Source: an uncultured Clostridia bacterium
Lineage (GTDB): Bacteria; Bacillota; Clostridia; TANB77; CAG-508
Reading direction: 5' to 3'
DNA: 64,000 nucleotides
Assembly (NCBI GenBank): GCA_934120675.1
Contig: CAKOUU010000002.1
Location: 46,831 to 110,830 of the forward strand
Below the pieces are notes generated by a model. That model searched no databases, was not told where the DNA came from, and saw nothing but the letters and a program-made list of their open reading frames with translations. Shown here piece after piece: positions 25,131 to 34,910 of this stretch. Numbering within the stretch: position 1 is the stretch's first letter; each line of letters starts with the position of its first letter. Made by a program: the position numbers and the translations under genes.

Positions 25131-26852
25131 ATGAAAGAAAAGAAAAAGAATAAAAGTACAGATTTGAAATCAAAAAATAGTTTAAAAAAATTATTAAAAA
25201 AAGAAGTTAATATAAATGTGAATTTTACAGTAGTAGCAATTGTTTTAATAGCAATTTTTTGTATATGCATTACACCTGTAACCTTTCAGAATGATACATA
25301 TTATACAATCAAAATAGGTGAATTAATAAAAAATAATGGAATAGATATGATGGATCATTTTTCTTGGCATGAAAATTTAAGTTATACATATCCACATTGG
25401 TTGTATGATTTGTGTACTTATTTAATATATGCTGTCGGAGGATTTAAAGGTATATATATTGCAACATGTGCTTTATCAGTAATATTAGGTGTATCAATAT
25501 TTTTAGTTAATTCAAAATTGACTAAAAATAAATCTATATCATTTATTGTAACTATGGGTGCATTATATATGTTAGAAAGCTATATTGCAGCAAGAGCTCA
25601 ATTGGTAACATTCATATTATTTATATGGGAATTGTTCTGCATAGAGAAATTCATTGAAAATAGAAAAGTTGGGTATGGTATAGCTCTAATAGTAATATCA
25701 ACACTAATAGCTAATTTACATGTTGCAACTTGGCCATTTTTCTTTGTACTATTTTTACCATATATAGCAGAATATTTAATTGCTGTAATAGCTGATGTTG
25801 TGATTTATGGTAAAATAAATAAATTATTGATAAATATGAAAATGAAAAGAGCTCAAAAGAAAAATGATTTGGACAAGCTAAAAAAATTACAGATTTTATT
25901 AAATAAACGTGAAGAAAAAAATGAGAAAATTAAAGCTAAAAGAGATAAGGAAAAAGAGAATCCTTATAAAATTAAATTATCAAAAAATAACAATGTTAAA
26001 TTTTTAATAATTATAATGATTATATGTGCATTTACAGGTTTACTAACACCTACTGGAGATACACCTTATACATATTTGTATAAAACTATGCAGGGTAATA
26101 CTACTCAAAATATAAGTGAGCATTTACCAATGACACTTGCTAATAATACAGAGGCAATGTGTATGCTTGTAATTTTCTTAGCAATATTTATTTTTACAAA
26201 GGTAAAAATAAAATTATCAGATTTATTTATGGTAGCTGGACTTTGTTATTTGATGTTATCAACTAGAAGACAATTATCAATGTTTGTGTTAATTTGTTCA
26301 GTTGTTTTAACTAGATTAATTGTTGATTTAATTAACAGATATACAAAAAATGGACTAAAAGAAGCGGAGAAAACTGCACAGAATATTGGAGTTGTTATTG
26401 CATTAACAGTGCTAATTGGATTGATAAGTTATAGTGAGGCAAAACCAAAATTTGATGATGAATTTGTAAATGAAAGTTCATATCCTGTTGCTGCATGTGA
26501 TTATATAGTTGAAAATATTGATTTAAGTAAAGCGAGATTTTATAATGAATATAATTATGGAAGCTACATGTTATTTAGAGGAATACCGGTTTTTATAGAT
26601 TCTAGAGCTGATTTATATGCTCCAGAGTTTAGCGGAAACAAGGAAGAAGATATATTTACAGATTTTATAAATACATCTTCAATATCAAAATTTTATGAAG
26701 AGACATTTGAAAAGTATGATATAAATTATGTTATTTTGTTAAAAAAATCAAAAACAAATATGATAATAACTAAAACTCATGACGCGAATTACAAAGAATT
26801 ATATTCAGACGATAATTTTGTTATATACCAAAGATTAAATGCAAATAAATAG
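25131..26852 (+). CDS. multi-pass membrane protein, possible GT-C-type glycosyltransferase
   Basis: 573 residues from the ATG at 25131 (after GGAGAGGGC; the frame opens at 25107). A basic N-terminus is followed by about ten membrane segments, interrupted near 230-285 by a long Lys/Glu-rich cytoplasmic helix. The first extracytoplasmic loop has FQNDTYYTIKIGELI and YPHWLYDL. A final soluble part holds RFYNEYNYGSYMLFRGIPVFIDSRADLY, a pattern often seen in membrane glycosyltransferase-like proteins of Gram-positive bacteria. No firm family assignment. An extended -10 (TTGATATAAT, 25082-25091) is upstream. Confidence 0.6.
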   Translation: MKEKKKNKSTDLKSKNSLKKLLKKEVNINVNFTVVAIVLIAIFCICITPVTFQNDTYYTIKIGELIKNNGIDMMDHFSWHENLSYTYPHWLYDLCTYLIYAVGGFKGIYIATCALSVILGVSIFLVNSKLTKNKSISFIVTMGALYMLESYIAARAQLVTFILFIWELFCIEKFIENRKVGYGIALIVISTLIANLHVATWPFFFVLFLPYIAEYLIAVIADVVIYGKINKLLINMKMKRAQKKNDLDKLKKLQILLNKREEKNEKIKAKRDKEKENPYKIKLSKNNNVKFLIIIMIICAFTGLLTPTGDTPYTYLYKTMQGNTTQNISEHLPMTLANNTEAMCMLVIFLAIFIFTKVKIKLSDLFMVAGLCYLMLSTRRQLSMFVLICSVVLTRLIVDLINRYTKNGLKEAEKTAQNIGVVIALTVLIGLISYSEAKPKFDDEFVNESSYPVAACDYIVENIDLSKARFYNEYNYGSYMLFRGIPVFIDSRADLYAPEFSGNKEEDIFTDFINTSSISKFYEETFEKYDINYVILLKKSKTNMIITKTHDANYKELYSDDNFVIYQRLNANK

Positions 26853-26915
26853 TTGAGATTTAGTTAGATATTAATATATTAGTTTAAGACAGATTTTTAT
26901 TATAAAAGAGGAAGT

Positions 26916-27827
26916 GTGATTTTGATAGTAAATATAAAAGAACAAGATATAGGAAAAAGAATAGATACATTTTTAGCAGGAAATACAGAATTTTCTAGAG
27001 CTCATATTCAAAAAATGATAGAAAATGAAAAGGTTTTAGTAAATGGTAAAAAAACTAAGGTATCTTATAAAGTTCAAAAAGATGATAAAATAAATGTTGA
27101 GGAAGAGATTCCAAAAGAAATCTCTTTGGAGGCACAAGACATTCCAATAGATGTTTTATATGAAGATAATGATATTATAGTTGTTAATAAGCCTAAAGGA
27201 ATGGTTGTACATCCTGCTAATGGAAATCCAGATGGAACTTTAGTAAATGCTGTTATGGCAATTTGTAAAGACTCTTTATCTGGAATAGGTGGAGAAATAA
27301 GACCAGGAATTGTACATAGATTAGATAAAGATACATCAGGGGTTATTGTAGTTGCTAAAAATGATAAAGCACATATAAATATGAGTGAACAAATAAAAAA
27401 TCACGAAGTAGAAAAAACATATATAGCTTTAGTAAAGGGATTTGTAAAAGAAGAAGAGGCTACTATAAATATGCCAATTGGTAGAAGTACTAAAGATAGA
27501 AAAAAGATGGCTGTTAATAAAAATGGAAAAAATGCAATTACTCATTTCAAAGTATTAGAGAGGTTTAGAAATTATACATTATTAGAGGTTAAAATCGAAA
27601 CAGGTAGAACCCATCAAATAAGAGTACATTTATCTCAAATTGGCTATCCTGTTGTTGGTGATACAACTTATTCAAATGGAAAAAATGAGTGGGGAATAAA
27701 AGGACAATGCCTTCATGCTAAGTCATTGAAGTTTAAACACCCAGTTACAGGTAAAGAAATGTTTATTGAAGCACCACTACCTGAATATTTTGAAGAAGTA
27801 TTGCAAGAGTTAAGAAAGGAAAATTAA
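26916..27827 (+). CDS. RluD-family rRNA pseudouridine synthase
   Basis: Makes pseudouridine in 23S rRNA. About 303 residues. The S4 RNA-binding domain (residues 7-65) includes IGKRIDTFLAG and SRAHIQKMIENEKVLVNGK; the catalytic domain has IVHRLDKDTSGVIVVAKND with the active-site Asp, and TGRTHQIRVHLSQIGYPVVGD. Start: GTG 26916 sits only 4 nt from GAGG; TTG 26922 (MIVNIKEQ) is an equally good choice. The stop overlaps the start of the next pseudouridine synthase gene (TAATG). Confidence 0.93.
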   Translation: MILIVNIKEQDIGKRIDTFLAGNTEFSRAHIQKMIENEKVLVNGKKTKVSYKVQKDDKINVEEEIPKEISLEAQDIPIDVLYEDNDIIVVNKPKGMVVHPANGNPDGTLVNAVMAICKDSLSGIGGEIRPGIVHRLDKDTSGVIVVAKNDKAHINMSEQIKNHEVEKTYIALVKGFVKEEEATINMPIGRSTKDRKKMAVNKNGKNAITHFKVLERFRNYTLLEVKIETGRTHQIRVHLSQIGYPVVGDTTYSNGKNEWGIKGQCLHAKSLKFKHPVTGKEMFIEAPLPEYFEEVLQELRKEN

Positions 27828-28549
27828 TGGAAGAAGAAAACATTAGACTACAGAAATTTTTAGCTAATTGTGGAATAGCATCAAGAAGAAAATGTGAAGA
27901 ACTAATTTTAGAAGGCAAAGTTTCTGTAAATGGGCAAGTTGTAACTGAATTAGGAACAAAGGTAAATCCAACTGTGGATAAAATTGAATATTGTGGAAAA
28001 CTTGTCCACAATTCAGAAAAATTTGTGTATATATTATTAAATAAGCCAATAGGGTATGTTACAACATCAAAAGATCAATTTGATAGAGATTCAGTTTTGG
28101 ATTTAGTAAAAGTAAAAGAAAGAGTTGTACCTGTTGGAAGACTTGATATGTACACATCAGGGGCTTTGATTTTAACAAATGATGGTGATTTCGTTTATAA
28201 AGTTACACATCCAAAACATGAAATTACAAAAACATATACAGTCACTGTAAGAGGAATAATTGATAATGACGCTGTGGAAAATTTAAGAAATGGTGTGGAA
28301 ATAGAAGATTATATAACAAAACCTGCAAAAGTTAGAATTATGAAGACTGATGAAGAAAAAAATATTTCAAGATTAGAAATAACAATTCATGAGGGAAAAA
28401 ATAGACAAGTTAGAAAAATGTGCGAATCTGTTGGATACAAGGTTGTTGCATTACATAGAAGCAAAATTGCAGACATTGGGGTTAAGGATTTAAAACTTGG
28501 AACATGGAGATATTTAAAGGATTTTGAAGTAAAAAAAATACTTAAGTAA
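27827..28549 (+). CDS. RsuA/RluB-family pseudouridine synthase
   Basis: 240 residues. The N-terminal S4 domain RLQKFLANCGIASRRKCEELI is typical of RluB (23S rRNA) and RsuA (16S rRNA) enzymes; the catalytic motif is VPVGRLDMYTSGALILTNDG, with EGKNRQVRKMCESVGYKVV near the end. ATG overlaps the previous stop by one base, so translation is probably coupled. RluB is slightly favoured by the length and the ITIHEGKNRQVRKM segment. Confidence 0.92.
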   Translation: MEEENIRLQKFLANCGIASRRKCEELILEGKVSVNGQVVTELGTKVNPTVDKIEYCGKLVHNSEKFVYILLNKPIGYVTTSKDQFDRDSVLDLVKVKERVVPVGRLDMYTSGALILTNDGDFVYKVTHPKHEITKTYTVTVRGIIDNDAVENLRNGVEIEDYITKPAKVRIMKTDEEKNISRLEITIHEGKNRQVRKMCESVGYKVVALHRSKIADIGVKDLKLGTWRYLKDFEVKKILK

Positions 28550-28635
28550 ATTGAGACAATCTGTAAAAATGATTAATATAGATTGTAGAAGATATATTGT
28601 AAACAAAAGATTTTTAAAGTAACAAAGGAGAAAAA

Positions 28636-29115
28636 ATGAAAAATATAGATTTTATAAATGGCGACTTACATGTAGGACAAAAAGTAAGTGGAATTGTAAA
28701 GAATATCACTAAATATGGAGCTTTTGTTGATATTGGTGGGGGAGTAGTTGGACTGGTTTATATAGAAGATTTATCAGTTGCTAGAATAAAAACACCTTAT
28801 GAAAGATTAAATATTGGACAAAAAATAGATATTGTGGTAAAATCTATAGATGAAGGGACAGGAAGAATAAATTTATCTTACAAAGATACTTTGGGAACTT
28901 GGGAAGAAAATGCACATAAATTTCAAACAGGAATGAAAACCAAAGGAATAGTAAGAGAAACAGAAAAAAATAAAAATGGAATATTTATAGAATTAACTCC
29001 AAATTTGGTTGGTATGGCAGAATATGAAGAAGGCCTAAATTATGGAGAACAGATAGATATTTGTATAAAGAAAATTGATTATGACAAGAAAAAAGTCAAA
29101 TTAATTATAATGTAA
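28636..29115 (+). CDS. S1-domain RNA-binding protein
   Basis: 159 residues. First S1 domain at about 12-80: GQKVSGIVKNITKYGAFVDIGGGVVGLVYIEDLS, ending with RINLSYKD. A second, weaker S1-like domain from about 92 begins MKTKGIVRETEKNKNGIFIELTPNLVGMAE. Probably binds structured RNA or the ribosome. RBS AAAGGAG. It follows the two pseudouridine synthases, so an rRNA-related role is plausible. Its stop codon lies at the base of an inverted repeat (29114-29179). Confidence 0.75.
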   Translation: MKNIDFINGDLHVGQKVSGIVKNITKYGAFVDIGGGVVGLVYIEDLSVARIKTPYERLNIGQKIDIVVKSIDEGTGRINLSYKDTLGTWEENAHKFQTGMKTKGIVRETEKNKNGIFIELTPNLVGMAEYEEGLNYGEQIDICIKKIDYDKKKVKLIIM

Positions 29116-29179
29116 CTCATGAAGACAATGATTTAATAAATTGTTATAATATTATTAAATATTGAATCATTTATGAGTT
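29114..29179 (+). other. inverted repeat at the S1-gene stop codon
   Basis: AACTCAT..AATGATT pairs with AATCATT.ATGAGTT around an A+T-rich loop. No T run, so termination is uncertain. Confidence 0.45.
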
Positions 29180-29235
29180 TGAGTATAGTTTATTATTAAA
29201 TTAATAAAAATTTATTATTTTAGGGAGGAATTAAA

Positions 29236-30168
29236 ATGGTAGAAGATAATGAAATAAAAGCACAAGTATCACCATTTGCAATTAGAGAAGGAGAAATTAA
29301 AACTTTTGATGGTAAAGATGGCTATGTGTCTATGAACCAAATTGTACATAAGATAAATATAGGTCATATTACAGATATTCATTTTGCTATATTAGATTTA
29401 GTAAATGAATTTGAATTTATAACATCAAGACAAATATATCAAATGCTAGAAATTAAAGGAATAGACCCTAAATCACAAGATAAATTAAATAACAAATTAG
29501 ATGCTTTAGTAAAATCTAAAATATTAACAAGATATTATTTTACATCTGATGAAGGAAAGGGAATTTATAGAATTTATTGTCTAGAAAAAATGGGTAAATA
29601 TTTATTAACTTCTAAAGAAGTTGAATGTAAATGGCAACCATCTGATAATACAAAACCAGTTCCAATGATTAAGAAAAGATTAGCTGGAAACCAAGTATTA
29701 ATAGCATATTTAAGAAAAGTAAAAGCTTTTGACGGTTATGTTGTTAAACCAGCAATTACAGCGAAGACATTAGGAAAAGTATTTAAAGCAACAGGTGGTT
29801 CTGTAAAACTTTCAAAAAACGGAAAATCAATACAATTCTTATTTGAAGTTTTTAGAAGAGAAATGGACTGGCAAAAGAAATTAGTTGAAAAAATGAATTT
29901 ATATAAAGATTTTTATGAGAATTTTCAACCAGGAGATTCTGGATTTACAAGTTTACCACAATTGATTTTTGTTTGTGAAGATGAAAAACATATGGTTGAA
30001 TGTTTTAAAGAAATTGTGACTAATAAGGTTGAAATTCCACAAATTAAATTATTGTTTACTACAGATCTAAGACAAAATAAAGAGACTTTAGATGATACGT
30101 TAGTTGAGTTTAAATTGGTTGATGGTAAATATAAAATGGAAGATGTTGAGCTTAAATTGTTAGGATAA
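29236..30168 (+). CDS. winged-helix protein resembling the replication-relaxation family
   Basis: 310 residues, soluble. Residues 45-110 read like a winged helix (HFAILDLVNEFEFITSRQIYQMLEIKG, then KLDALVKSKILTRYYF). The C-terminal part contains FEVFRREMDWQKKLVEKMNLYKDFYEN and ends with PQLIFVCEDEKHMVECFKEI, a layout similar to replication-relaxation (Replic_Relax) proteins of plasmids and conjugative elements. No other mobile-element gene is near, so the assignment is tentative. Strong RBS TAGGGAGGAA. Confidence 0.5.
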   Translation: MVEDNEIKAQVSPFAIREGEIKTFDGKDGYVSMNQIVHKINIGHITDIHFAILDLVNEFEFITSRQIYQMLEIKGIDPKSQDKLNNKLDALVKSKILTRYYFTSDEGKGIYRIYCLEKMGKYLLTSKEVECKWQPSDNTKPVPMIKKRLAGNQVLIAYLRKVKAFDGYVVKPAITAKTLGKVFKATGGSVKLSKNGKSIQFLFEVFRREMDWQKKLVEKMNLYKDFYENFQPGDSGFTSLPQLIFVCEDEKHMVECFKEIVTNKVEIPQIKLLFTTDLRQNKETLDDTLVEFKLVDGKYKMEDVELKLLG

Positions 30169-30214
30169 GAGCAAGAAGTTATTAATGTTTGCTTTAATTC
30201 TTATATAAAAAATG

Positions 30215-30245
30215 AAATTCTAGGAAATACCTAGAATTTTTTTTG
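30215..30245. terminator. terminator overlapping the 3' end of pflA
   Basis: AAATTCTAGG (30215-30224) pairs with CCTAGAATTT (30230-30239), with T run to the right and A/T-rich sequence to the left. The pflA stop codon lies in the stem, so the element is shared by two converging genes. Confidence 0.8.
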
Positions 30246-30957
30246 CTCTTTTTACATCATCATCATTTGCAACTCTTACACCATCTAATTCATATTTTAG
30301 ACCTAACTTTTCCCATTTATATCTACCCATATCGTGATATGGAAGAACTTCAACTTTATCAACAGTATTTAAACTATCGATAAAATTTTTTAGTTTTAAT
30401 AAATCTTGTTCATCATCAGTATAACCAGGAACAAGAACCTGACGAATCCACATATGAATATTATTTTCACTTAAATAACGTGCAAAAGCAAGTTCTTTTT
30501 CATTCCCAGAACCAACTAAATTTTTGCATTTTTCTGAATCGATATGTTTTATATCTAGTAAAACTAAATCTGTTAAAGAAAGTAATCTTTTTATATCTGG
30601 TGTTAAAGCAACCATACCTGAAGTGTCAACACAAGTATGAATGTTTTCCTTTTTTAGTTTTTCAAATAATTCAATTAAAAATTTGACTTGTAACAAAGGT
30701 TCTCCACCTGTTACAGTTACACCACCATTTGGATAAATGTAATTTTTATATTTCATAATTTTTTCGAATATATCATCTAATGATTTATATTCTCCACTAT
30801 TCATATCCCATGTATCTCTGTTATGACAGTATTTACATTGTAGGTGGCACCCTTGTAAAAATAGTACAAAACGTATTCCTGGGCCGTCAACTGTTCCAAA
30901 TGATTCTATTGAATGTATTTTTGCGTAGTATTTTAAATCAATATTTTTCTTTTCCAT
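30220..30957 (-). CDS. pflA: pyruvate formate-lyase-activating enzyme
   Basis: Radical-SAM enzyme that installs the glycyl radical in PflB. 245 residues. The cluster motif C37-HLQ-C41-KY-C44 is preceded by SFGTVDGPGIRFVLFLQG, and GGVTVTGGEPLLQ follows. The frame opens at 30993, but ATG 30957 is chosen because AAGGAG sits 8 nt before it and family similarity starts there. It lies downstream of pflB on the same strand, separated by a 197-nt region with a hairpin and a REP-like element. Confidence 0.96.
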   Translation of the reverse strand: MEKKNIDLKYYAKIHSIESFGTVDGPGIRFVLFLQGCHLQCKYCHNRDTWDMNSGEYKSLDDIFEKIMKYKNYIYPNGGVTVTGGEPLLQVKFLIELFEKLKKENIHTCVDTSGMVALTPDIKRLLSLTDLVLLDIKHIDSEKCKNLVGSGNEKELAFARYLSENNIHMWIRQVLVPGYTDDEQDLLKLKNFIDSLNTVDKVEVLPYHDMGRYKWEKLGLKYELDGVRVANDDDVKRAKKILGIS

Positions 30958-31022
30958 AAGAATACTCCTTAAAAATCCGCGCAAGGTAAACATTTTTATT
31001 TTAGACGAAAGCTTCGGGGGGA

Positions 31023-31068
31023 CCGCTGAATACTGTTAAATGCGTTAGCATTGTTACAGTATCAGTGG
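31023..31068 (-). other. hairpin between pflB and pflA
   Basis: CCGCTGAATACTGT pairs with ACAGTATCAGTGG, with an inner ATGC-gtta-GCAT stem. It could adjust relative expression or mRNA stability of the two genes. Confidence 0.5.
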
Positions 31069-31120
31069 GAAGGCTTGAGTTAAAAATATTTGCCGTCAGC
31101 AGGATTATATAAATTAAAAA

Positions 31121-31147
31121 GGGATTAGAGACCTGTCCCCCAATCCC
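31121..31147 (-). repeat. REP-like element, family B, copy 1
   Basis: On the minus strand it reads GGGATTGGGGGACAGGTC then TCTAATCCC; GGGATT and AATCCC pair. It sits just after the pflB stop codon. Related copies are at 51682, 54879 and 54950. Confidence 0.8.
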
Positions 31148-31154
31148 GAAATTT

Positions 31155-33392
31155 TTAAATTTTTTCATGAATTGTTCTGTTTACAACATCTAATTGTTGT
31201 TCTCTTGTTAATTTTGTAAAGTTAACAGCATATCCAGAAACACGAATTGTAAGTTGAGGATATTTTTCTGGATGGTCCATAGCATCTAGTAATAGGCTTC
31301 TATCAAAAACATTTACATTGATGTGATGACCTGTTTGTTTAAAGTATCCATCTAACATATTAACCATATTTGTAACTCTTTCGTCTTCAGTTTTTCCAAG
31401 AGTTCCAGGTGTTATTGAAAATGTGTAAGAAATACCATCTTCTGCTTCTTCAAATGGTAGTTTTGCAATTGAGTTCATAACTGCTAATGCTCCATTTGTG
31501 TCTCTACCATGTAGAGGGTTTGCTCCTGGTCCGAATGGGGCTCCGGCTCTTCTTCCATCAGGTGTGTTTCCAGTGTTTTTACCATAAACAACATTTGATG
31601 TTATTGTTAATATTGATAATGTTTGTTTTGAATTTCTATAAGTTTGATGTTTTTGCAATTTTTGTAAAAATCTTTTTACAACACATACAGCAATTTCGTC
31701 AACTCTGTCGTCATCATTACCAAATTTAGGGAAGTCTCCTTCAATTTCATAATCGACAGCTAGACCTGTTTCATCTCTTATAACTTTTACTTTTGCATAT
31801 CTGATAGCTGATAATGAGTCAGCAACTACTGATAATCCAGCGATTCCACATGCCATTGTTCTTAAAATTTCTCTATCATGTAAAGCCATTTCGATTGCTT
31901 CATATGAATATTTATCATGCATATAGTGAATTGCATTTAATGCTTTTATATAAATTTTTGCAACATATTCCATCATTTGGTCAAATTTTTCTAATACTTC
32001 GTCAAAGTCTAAGTATTCAGAAGTTATTGGTGCATATTTTGGTGTAACTTGTTTTCCAGAGATTTCGTCTCTACCACCGTTTATAGCATATAATAATGTT
32101 TTTGCTAAGTTTGCTCTTGCACCGAAAAATTGCATTTGTTTTCCTATTTTCATAGGTGAAACACAACAAGCAATTCCATAATCATCTCCTAATGTGATTC
32201 TCATTAAATCGTCATTTTCGTATTGAATTGAAGATGTTTTTATTGATAAATCTGTTGTATATCTTTTAAATCCTTCTGGTAATCTTGTTGACCATAATAC
32301 TGTTAAGTTTGGCTCTGGTGCAGGACCTAAGTTTTCTAGTGTGTGTAAAATTCTAAATGAGTTTTTAGTAACTAATGTTCTACCATCAATTCCCATACCA
32401 CCAATACTTTCAGTTACCCAAACAGGGTCTCCACTGAATAGTTCATTATATTCTGGTGTTCTTAAAAATCTAACTAATCTTAATTTCATAACAAAGTGGT
32501 CCATTATTTCTTGAACTTGTTCTTCTGTTAATGTTCCATTTGCCAAATCTCTTTCAAAATAGATGTCTAAGAATGTAGATGTTCTACCAATACTCATTGC
32601 GGCACCATTTTGGTCTTTTATTGCTCCTAAATATCCAAAATATAACCATTGAACAGCTTCTTTTGAATTTGAAGCAGGTTTTGATATGTCATATCCATAT
32701 TTTGCAGCCATTACTTTTAATGCTTGTAATGCGTCAATTTGTTCTTTCATTTCTTCTCTTTCACGAATAATTTCTTCTGTGAATTCATTTGTATCTAAAA
32801 CTTCTAATTCTTCTTTTTTTAGTGCTATTAAAACATCAACACCGTAAAGAGCAACTCTTCTGTAATCTCCTATAATTCTTCCACGGCCATATCCATCTGG
32901 TAGACCTGTTATTAAATGACTACTTCTTGCAGCTCTTATGTCTGGTGTATATACACTGAAAACACCGTCATTATGTGTTTTTCTTATTGTATGGAAAATT
33001 TTATCAACTTCTGGGTCAACTTCTCTTCCATAAGCTTCACAAGATTTTTCTACAATACGTATTCCTCCAAATGGCATAATTGCTCTTTTTAAAGGTGCAT
33101 CTGTTTGTAGACCTACGATTTCTTCTAAGTCTTTGTCAATGTATCCTGCGTCATGTGCAGCTACTGTTGATACTGTTTTTGTGTCAATATCTAATACTCC
33201 GCCTTTTGCTTCTTTTTCTTTTTTATATAGTTCTAATACTTCGTCCCATAGTTTCTTTGTTTTTTCTGTTGTTCCTTTTAAGAAACTTGAGTCTCCTTCA
33301 TATGGTGTGTAGTTGTTTTGTATGAAGTCTCTTACATTTATTTCGTGTTGCCAGTCTCCTGACTTGAATTTGTTCCATTGTTCAAATTGCAT
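31155..33392 (-). CDS. pflB: pyruvate formate-lyase (formate C-acetyltransferase)
   Basis: Splits pyruvate with CoA into acetyl-CoA and formate under anaerobic conditions. 745 residues, full length. Active-site cysteine pair C409-C410 in [11 protein letters not shown]; radical glycine G720 in RVSGYAVNF near the C-terminus. The [18 protein letters not shown] and [22 protein letters not shown] segments are typical. ATG 33392 after AAGGAGG. Highly expressed type of gene with its own promoter; the activase follows. Confidence 0.98.
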   Translation of the reverse strand: MQFEQWNKFKSGDWQHEINVRDFIQNNYTPYEGDSSFLKGTTEKTKKLWDEVLELYKKEKEAKGGVLDIDTKTVSTVAAHDAGYIDKDLEEIVGLQTDAPLKRAIMPFGGIRIVEKSCEAYGREVDPEVDKIFHTIRKTHNDGVFSVYTPDIRAARSSHLITGLPDGYGRGRIIGDYRRVALYGVDVLIALKKEELEVLDTNEFTEEIIREREEMKEQIDALQALKVMAAKYGYDISKPASNSKEAVQWLYFGYLGAIKDQNGAAMSIGRTSTFLDIYFERDLANGTLTEEQVQEIMDHFVMKLRLVRFLRTPEYNELFSGDPVWVTESIGGMGIDGRTLVTKNSFRILHTLENLGPAPEPNLTVLWSTRLPEGFKRYTTDLSIKTSSIQYENDDLMRITLGDDYGIACCVSPMKIGKQMQFFGARANLAKTLLYAINGGRDEISGKQVTPKYAPITSEYLDFDEVLEKFDQMMEYVAKIYIKALNAIHYMHDKYSYEAIEMALHDREILRTMACGIAGLSVVADSLSAIRYAKVKVIRDETGLAVDYEIEGDFPKFGNDDDRVDEIAVCVVKRFLQKLQKHQTYRNSKQTLSILTITSNVVYGKNTGNTPDGRRAGAPFGPGANPLHGRDTNGALAVMNSIAKLPFEEAEDGISYTFSITPGTLGKTEDERVTNMVNMLDGYFKQTGHHINVNVFDRSLLLDAMDHPEKYPQLTIRVSGYAVNFTKLTREQQLDVVNRTIHEKI

Positions 33393-33445
33393 TTTTGTAC
33401 CTCCTTATTTTTTCTTCTTTTAGTGTGTTCTTTTTTTCAAATATT

Positions 33446-33474
33446 ATGATATCATAAGTGAGGTTTATTATCAA
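33446..33474 (-). promoter_or_regulatory. promoter for pflB
   Basis: On the minus strand TTGATA (33474-33469), 17-bp spacer, TATCAT (33451-33446). Confidence 0.65.
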
Positions 33475-33512
33475 TTATTTGAATAAATTTTTAAGTGAAA
33501 TTTTTGTGAATA

Positions 33513-33546
33513 AAAAGCAACACCATTATTTGATGTTGCTTTTTTT
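33513..33546 (-). terminator. terminator of the XRE regulator gene
   Basis: AAAAGCAACA pairs with TGTTGCTTTT; A and T tracts flank both sides. The stop codon of the regulator lies in the loop. Confidence 0.75.
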
Positions 33547-33909
33547 AAAATTCTCTTCAAGTTGAAGTTTTACTAAATCATTAGCAAGTCTACTAATAAC
33601 TTTTTTATTATAGTCATTTAATTGTGAATAATCTTCTAAAAATTTATTATCAACTAAATCTGCAAAAGCGGAAGAACTTGTATCAATCAAGCCACTAAAA
33701 AGAAAATCTGTAGAGATATTAAGTGCATTACACAAACTAACAATAGTAGTAGCACTACCAAAAGCTATACCACGCTCTAATTGGCTGATATATCTTGGTG
33801 ATAAAGAAGTTTTTTCTGCAAGAACTTCTTGTGTGTACTTAGTTTTAGTTCTAGCTAATTTCAATTTTTTTCCAATATTTTTTCTTAATTTTTTTTCGAT
33901 TTCTGTCAT
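33526..33909 (-). CDS. XRE-family helix-turn-helix regulator
   Basis: 127 residues. HTH domain at about 10-70: KLKLARTKTKYTQEVLAEKTSLSPRYISQLERG, then GSATTIVSLCNALNISTDFLF. A helical C-terminal part may dimerise. ATG 33909 follows GGAGGTATTTT. Monocistronic, between pflB and the cell-wall cluster; no target can be assigned. Confidence 0.88.
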   Translation of the reverse strand: MTEIEKKLRKNIGKKLKLARTKTKYTQEVLAEKTSLSPRYISQLERGIAFGSATTIVSLCNALNISTDFLFSGLIDTSSSAFADLVDNKFLEDYSQLNDYNKKVISRLANDLVKLQLEENFKKSNIK

Positions 33910-34100
33910 AAAATACCTCCAAATATATAAGAATTATTTAGTTTTGAGTATATCAATCATAATTAAATAATAACACGAAGTATTAGTACGAAAAGATTTT
34001 ATTTGTAATACTGTTAATAGTACAAAAAATAATTTTAAATATCAGATAAAAAACAGAAAATATTGTAAAAAATTTCAAACATAAAAATATAATAAAAAAA

Positions 34101-34337
34101 TTGTTACAGTTCAGTAGGAAAAATTCCTGAAATACCTGTGAATGATATTTTTCATACTTTCTCAGGTTCCCTACATGATGTTAACAAATTCTAATGTAAA
34201 TACTCTAACAATACCCGAAGGCAGGACCCTTTAGAGCATTTACTTAAGAATTTGTAACACTATTTTGGTCACATTCGAAATATATTCAAAATATCATTCA
34301 CAAGTGTTTCAAGGATTTTTTTACTGAACTGTAACAA
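34101..34337. repeat. 237-nt giant palindrome upstream of mraZ
   Basis: The left end TTGTTACAGTTCAGTA is matched by TACTGAACTGTAACAA at the right end. The arms stay similar all the way in (GTGAATGATATTTT pairs with AAAATATCATTCAC; AAATTCT.A.GTAAAT and ACTCTAA pair with the right arm), and the loop is near CCCGAAGGCAGG. A fragment of the same left end occurs at 62518-62545. This fills most of the gap 33910-34375; the first 190 nt of that gap show nothing else clear. Confidence 0.85.
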
Positions 34338-34375
34338 AAAATTTATAAAAAAATAAAAAAATTTTAAAAAAACTA

Positions 34376-34404
34376 TTGCAAAATAAATAAAGTTATATTA
34401 CAAT
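34376..34404 (+). promoter_or_regulatory. promoter of the mraZ cluster
   Basis: TTGCAA (34376-34381), 17-bp spacer, TACAAT (34399-34404). Confidence 0.75.
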
Positions 34405-34411
34405 TTACATT

Positions 34412-34437
34412 AAGTGGAGAAAAGTGGTATAAAGTGG
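34412..34437 (+). promoter_or_regulatory. probable MraZ operator: three 10-bp-spaced repeats
   Basis: AAGTGG at 34412, 34422 and 34432, exactly one helical turn apart, just after the -10 box. MraZ proteins are known to bind short G-rich direct repeats with 10-bp period in front of their own operon. Confidence 0.75.
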
Positions 34438-34464
34438 TAGAGAAATGAAAAGAGGTGAAGACCA

Positions 34465-34890
34465 TTGTTAATGGGTGAATATGAGCATACTCTAGATGCC
34501 AAGGGCAGATTAATAATGCCTGCAAAATTAAGACAAGACATTGGAGATAAATTCGTTATAACTAAAGGATTAGACGGATGTTTATTTGCTTTTTCACAAG
34601 AAGAATGGTTGAACTTTGAAGCAAAACTAAAATCACTACCACTATCAGATAGAAACGCAAGAAACTTTGTTAGATTTTTCTTATCAGGAGCAACTGAATG
34701 TGAGATTGATAAACAAGGTAGGTTTCTAATTCCAAATAATTTACGTTCAGCAGCAGAACTAGAAAAAGAAGCAGTAATAATTGGAGTAGGTACTAGGTTA
34801 GAAATATGGAATAAGGCAAATTGGGAAAAATGTGACGAGAATATATCTGTAGATGAAATTGCTGAAAATATGACTATGCTTGGTATATAA
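34465..34890 (+). CDS. mraZ: transcriptional regulator MraZ
   Basis: AbrB-like double-domain DNA-binding protein that controls the division/cell-wall cluster. 141 residues. [23 protein letters not shown] opens the first domain, and [20 protein letters not shown] the second. TTG 34465 is taken as start because it gives the family MLMGEY beginning and is 6-7 nt from AGAGGTGA; ATG 34471 is the alternative. First gene of the cluster but separated from rsmH by 492 nt of odd repetitive sequence. Confidence 0.95.
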   Translation: MLMGEYEHTLDAKGRLIMPAKLRQDIGDKFVITKGLDGCLFAFSQEEWLNFEAKLKSLPLSDRNARNFVRFFLSGATECEIDKQGRFLIPNNLRSAAELEKEAVIIGVGTRLEIWNKANWEKCDENISVDEIAENMTMLGI

Positions 34891-34910
34891 CTTGCAAAAG
34901 TTTATATAGA

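Noticed and set aside
29236..30168. Integrated plasmid or conjugative element suggested by the Replic_Relax-like protein
   Set aside because: No relaxase, integrase, replication gene or att repeat is seen nearby; the neighbours are ordinary chromosomal genes.
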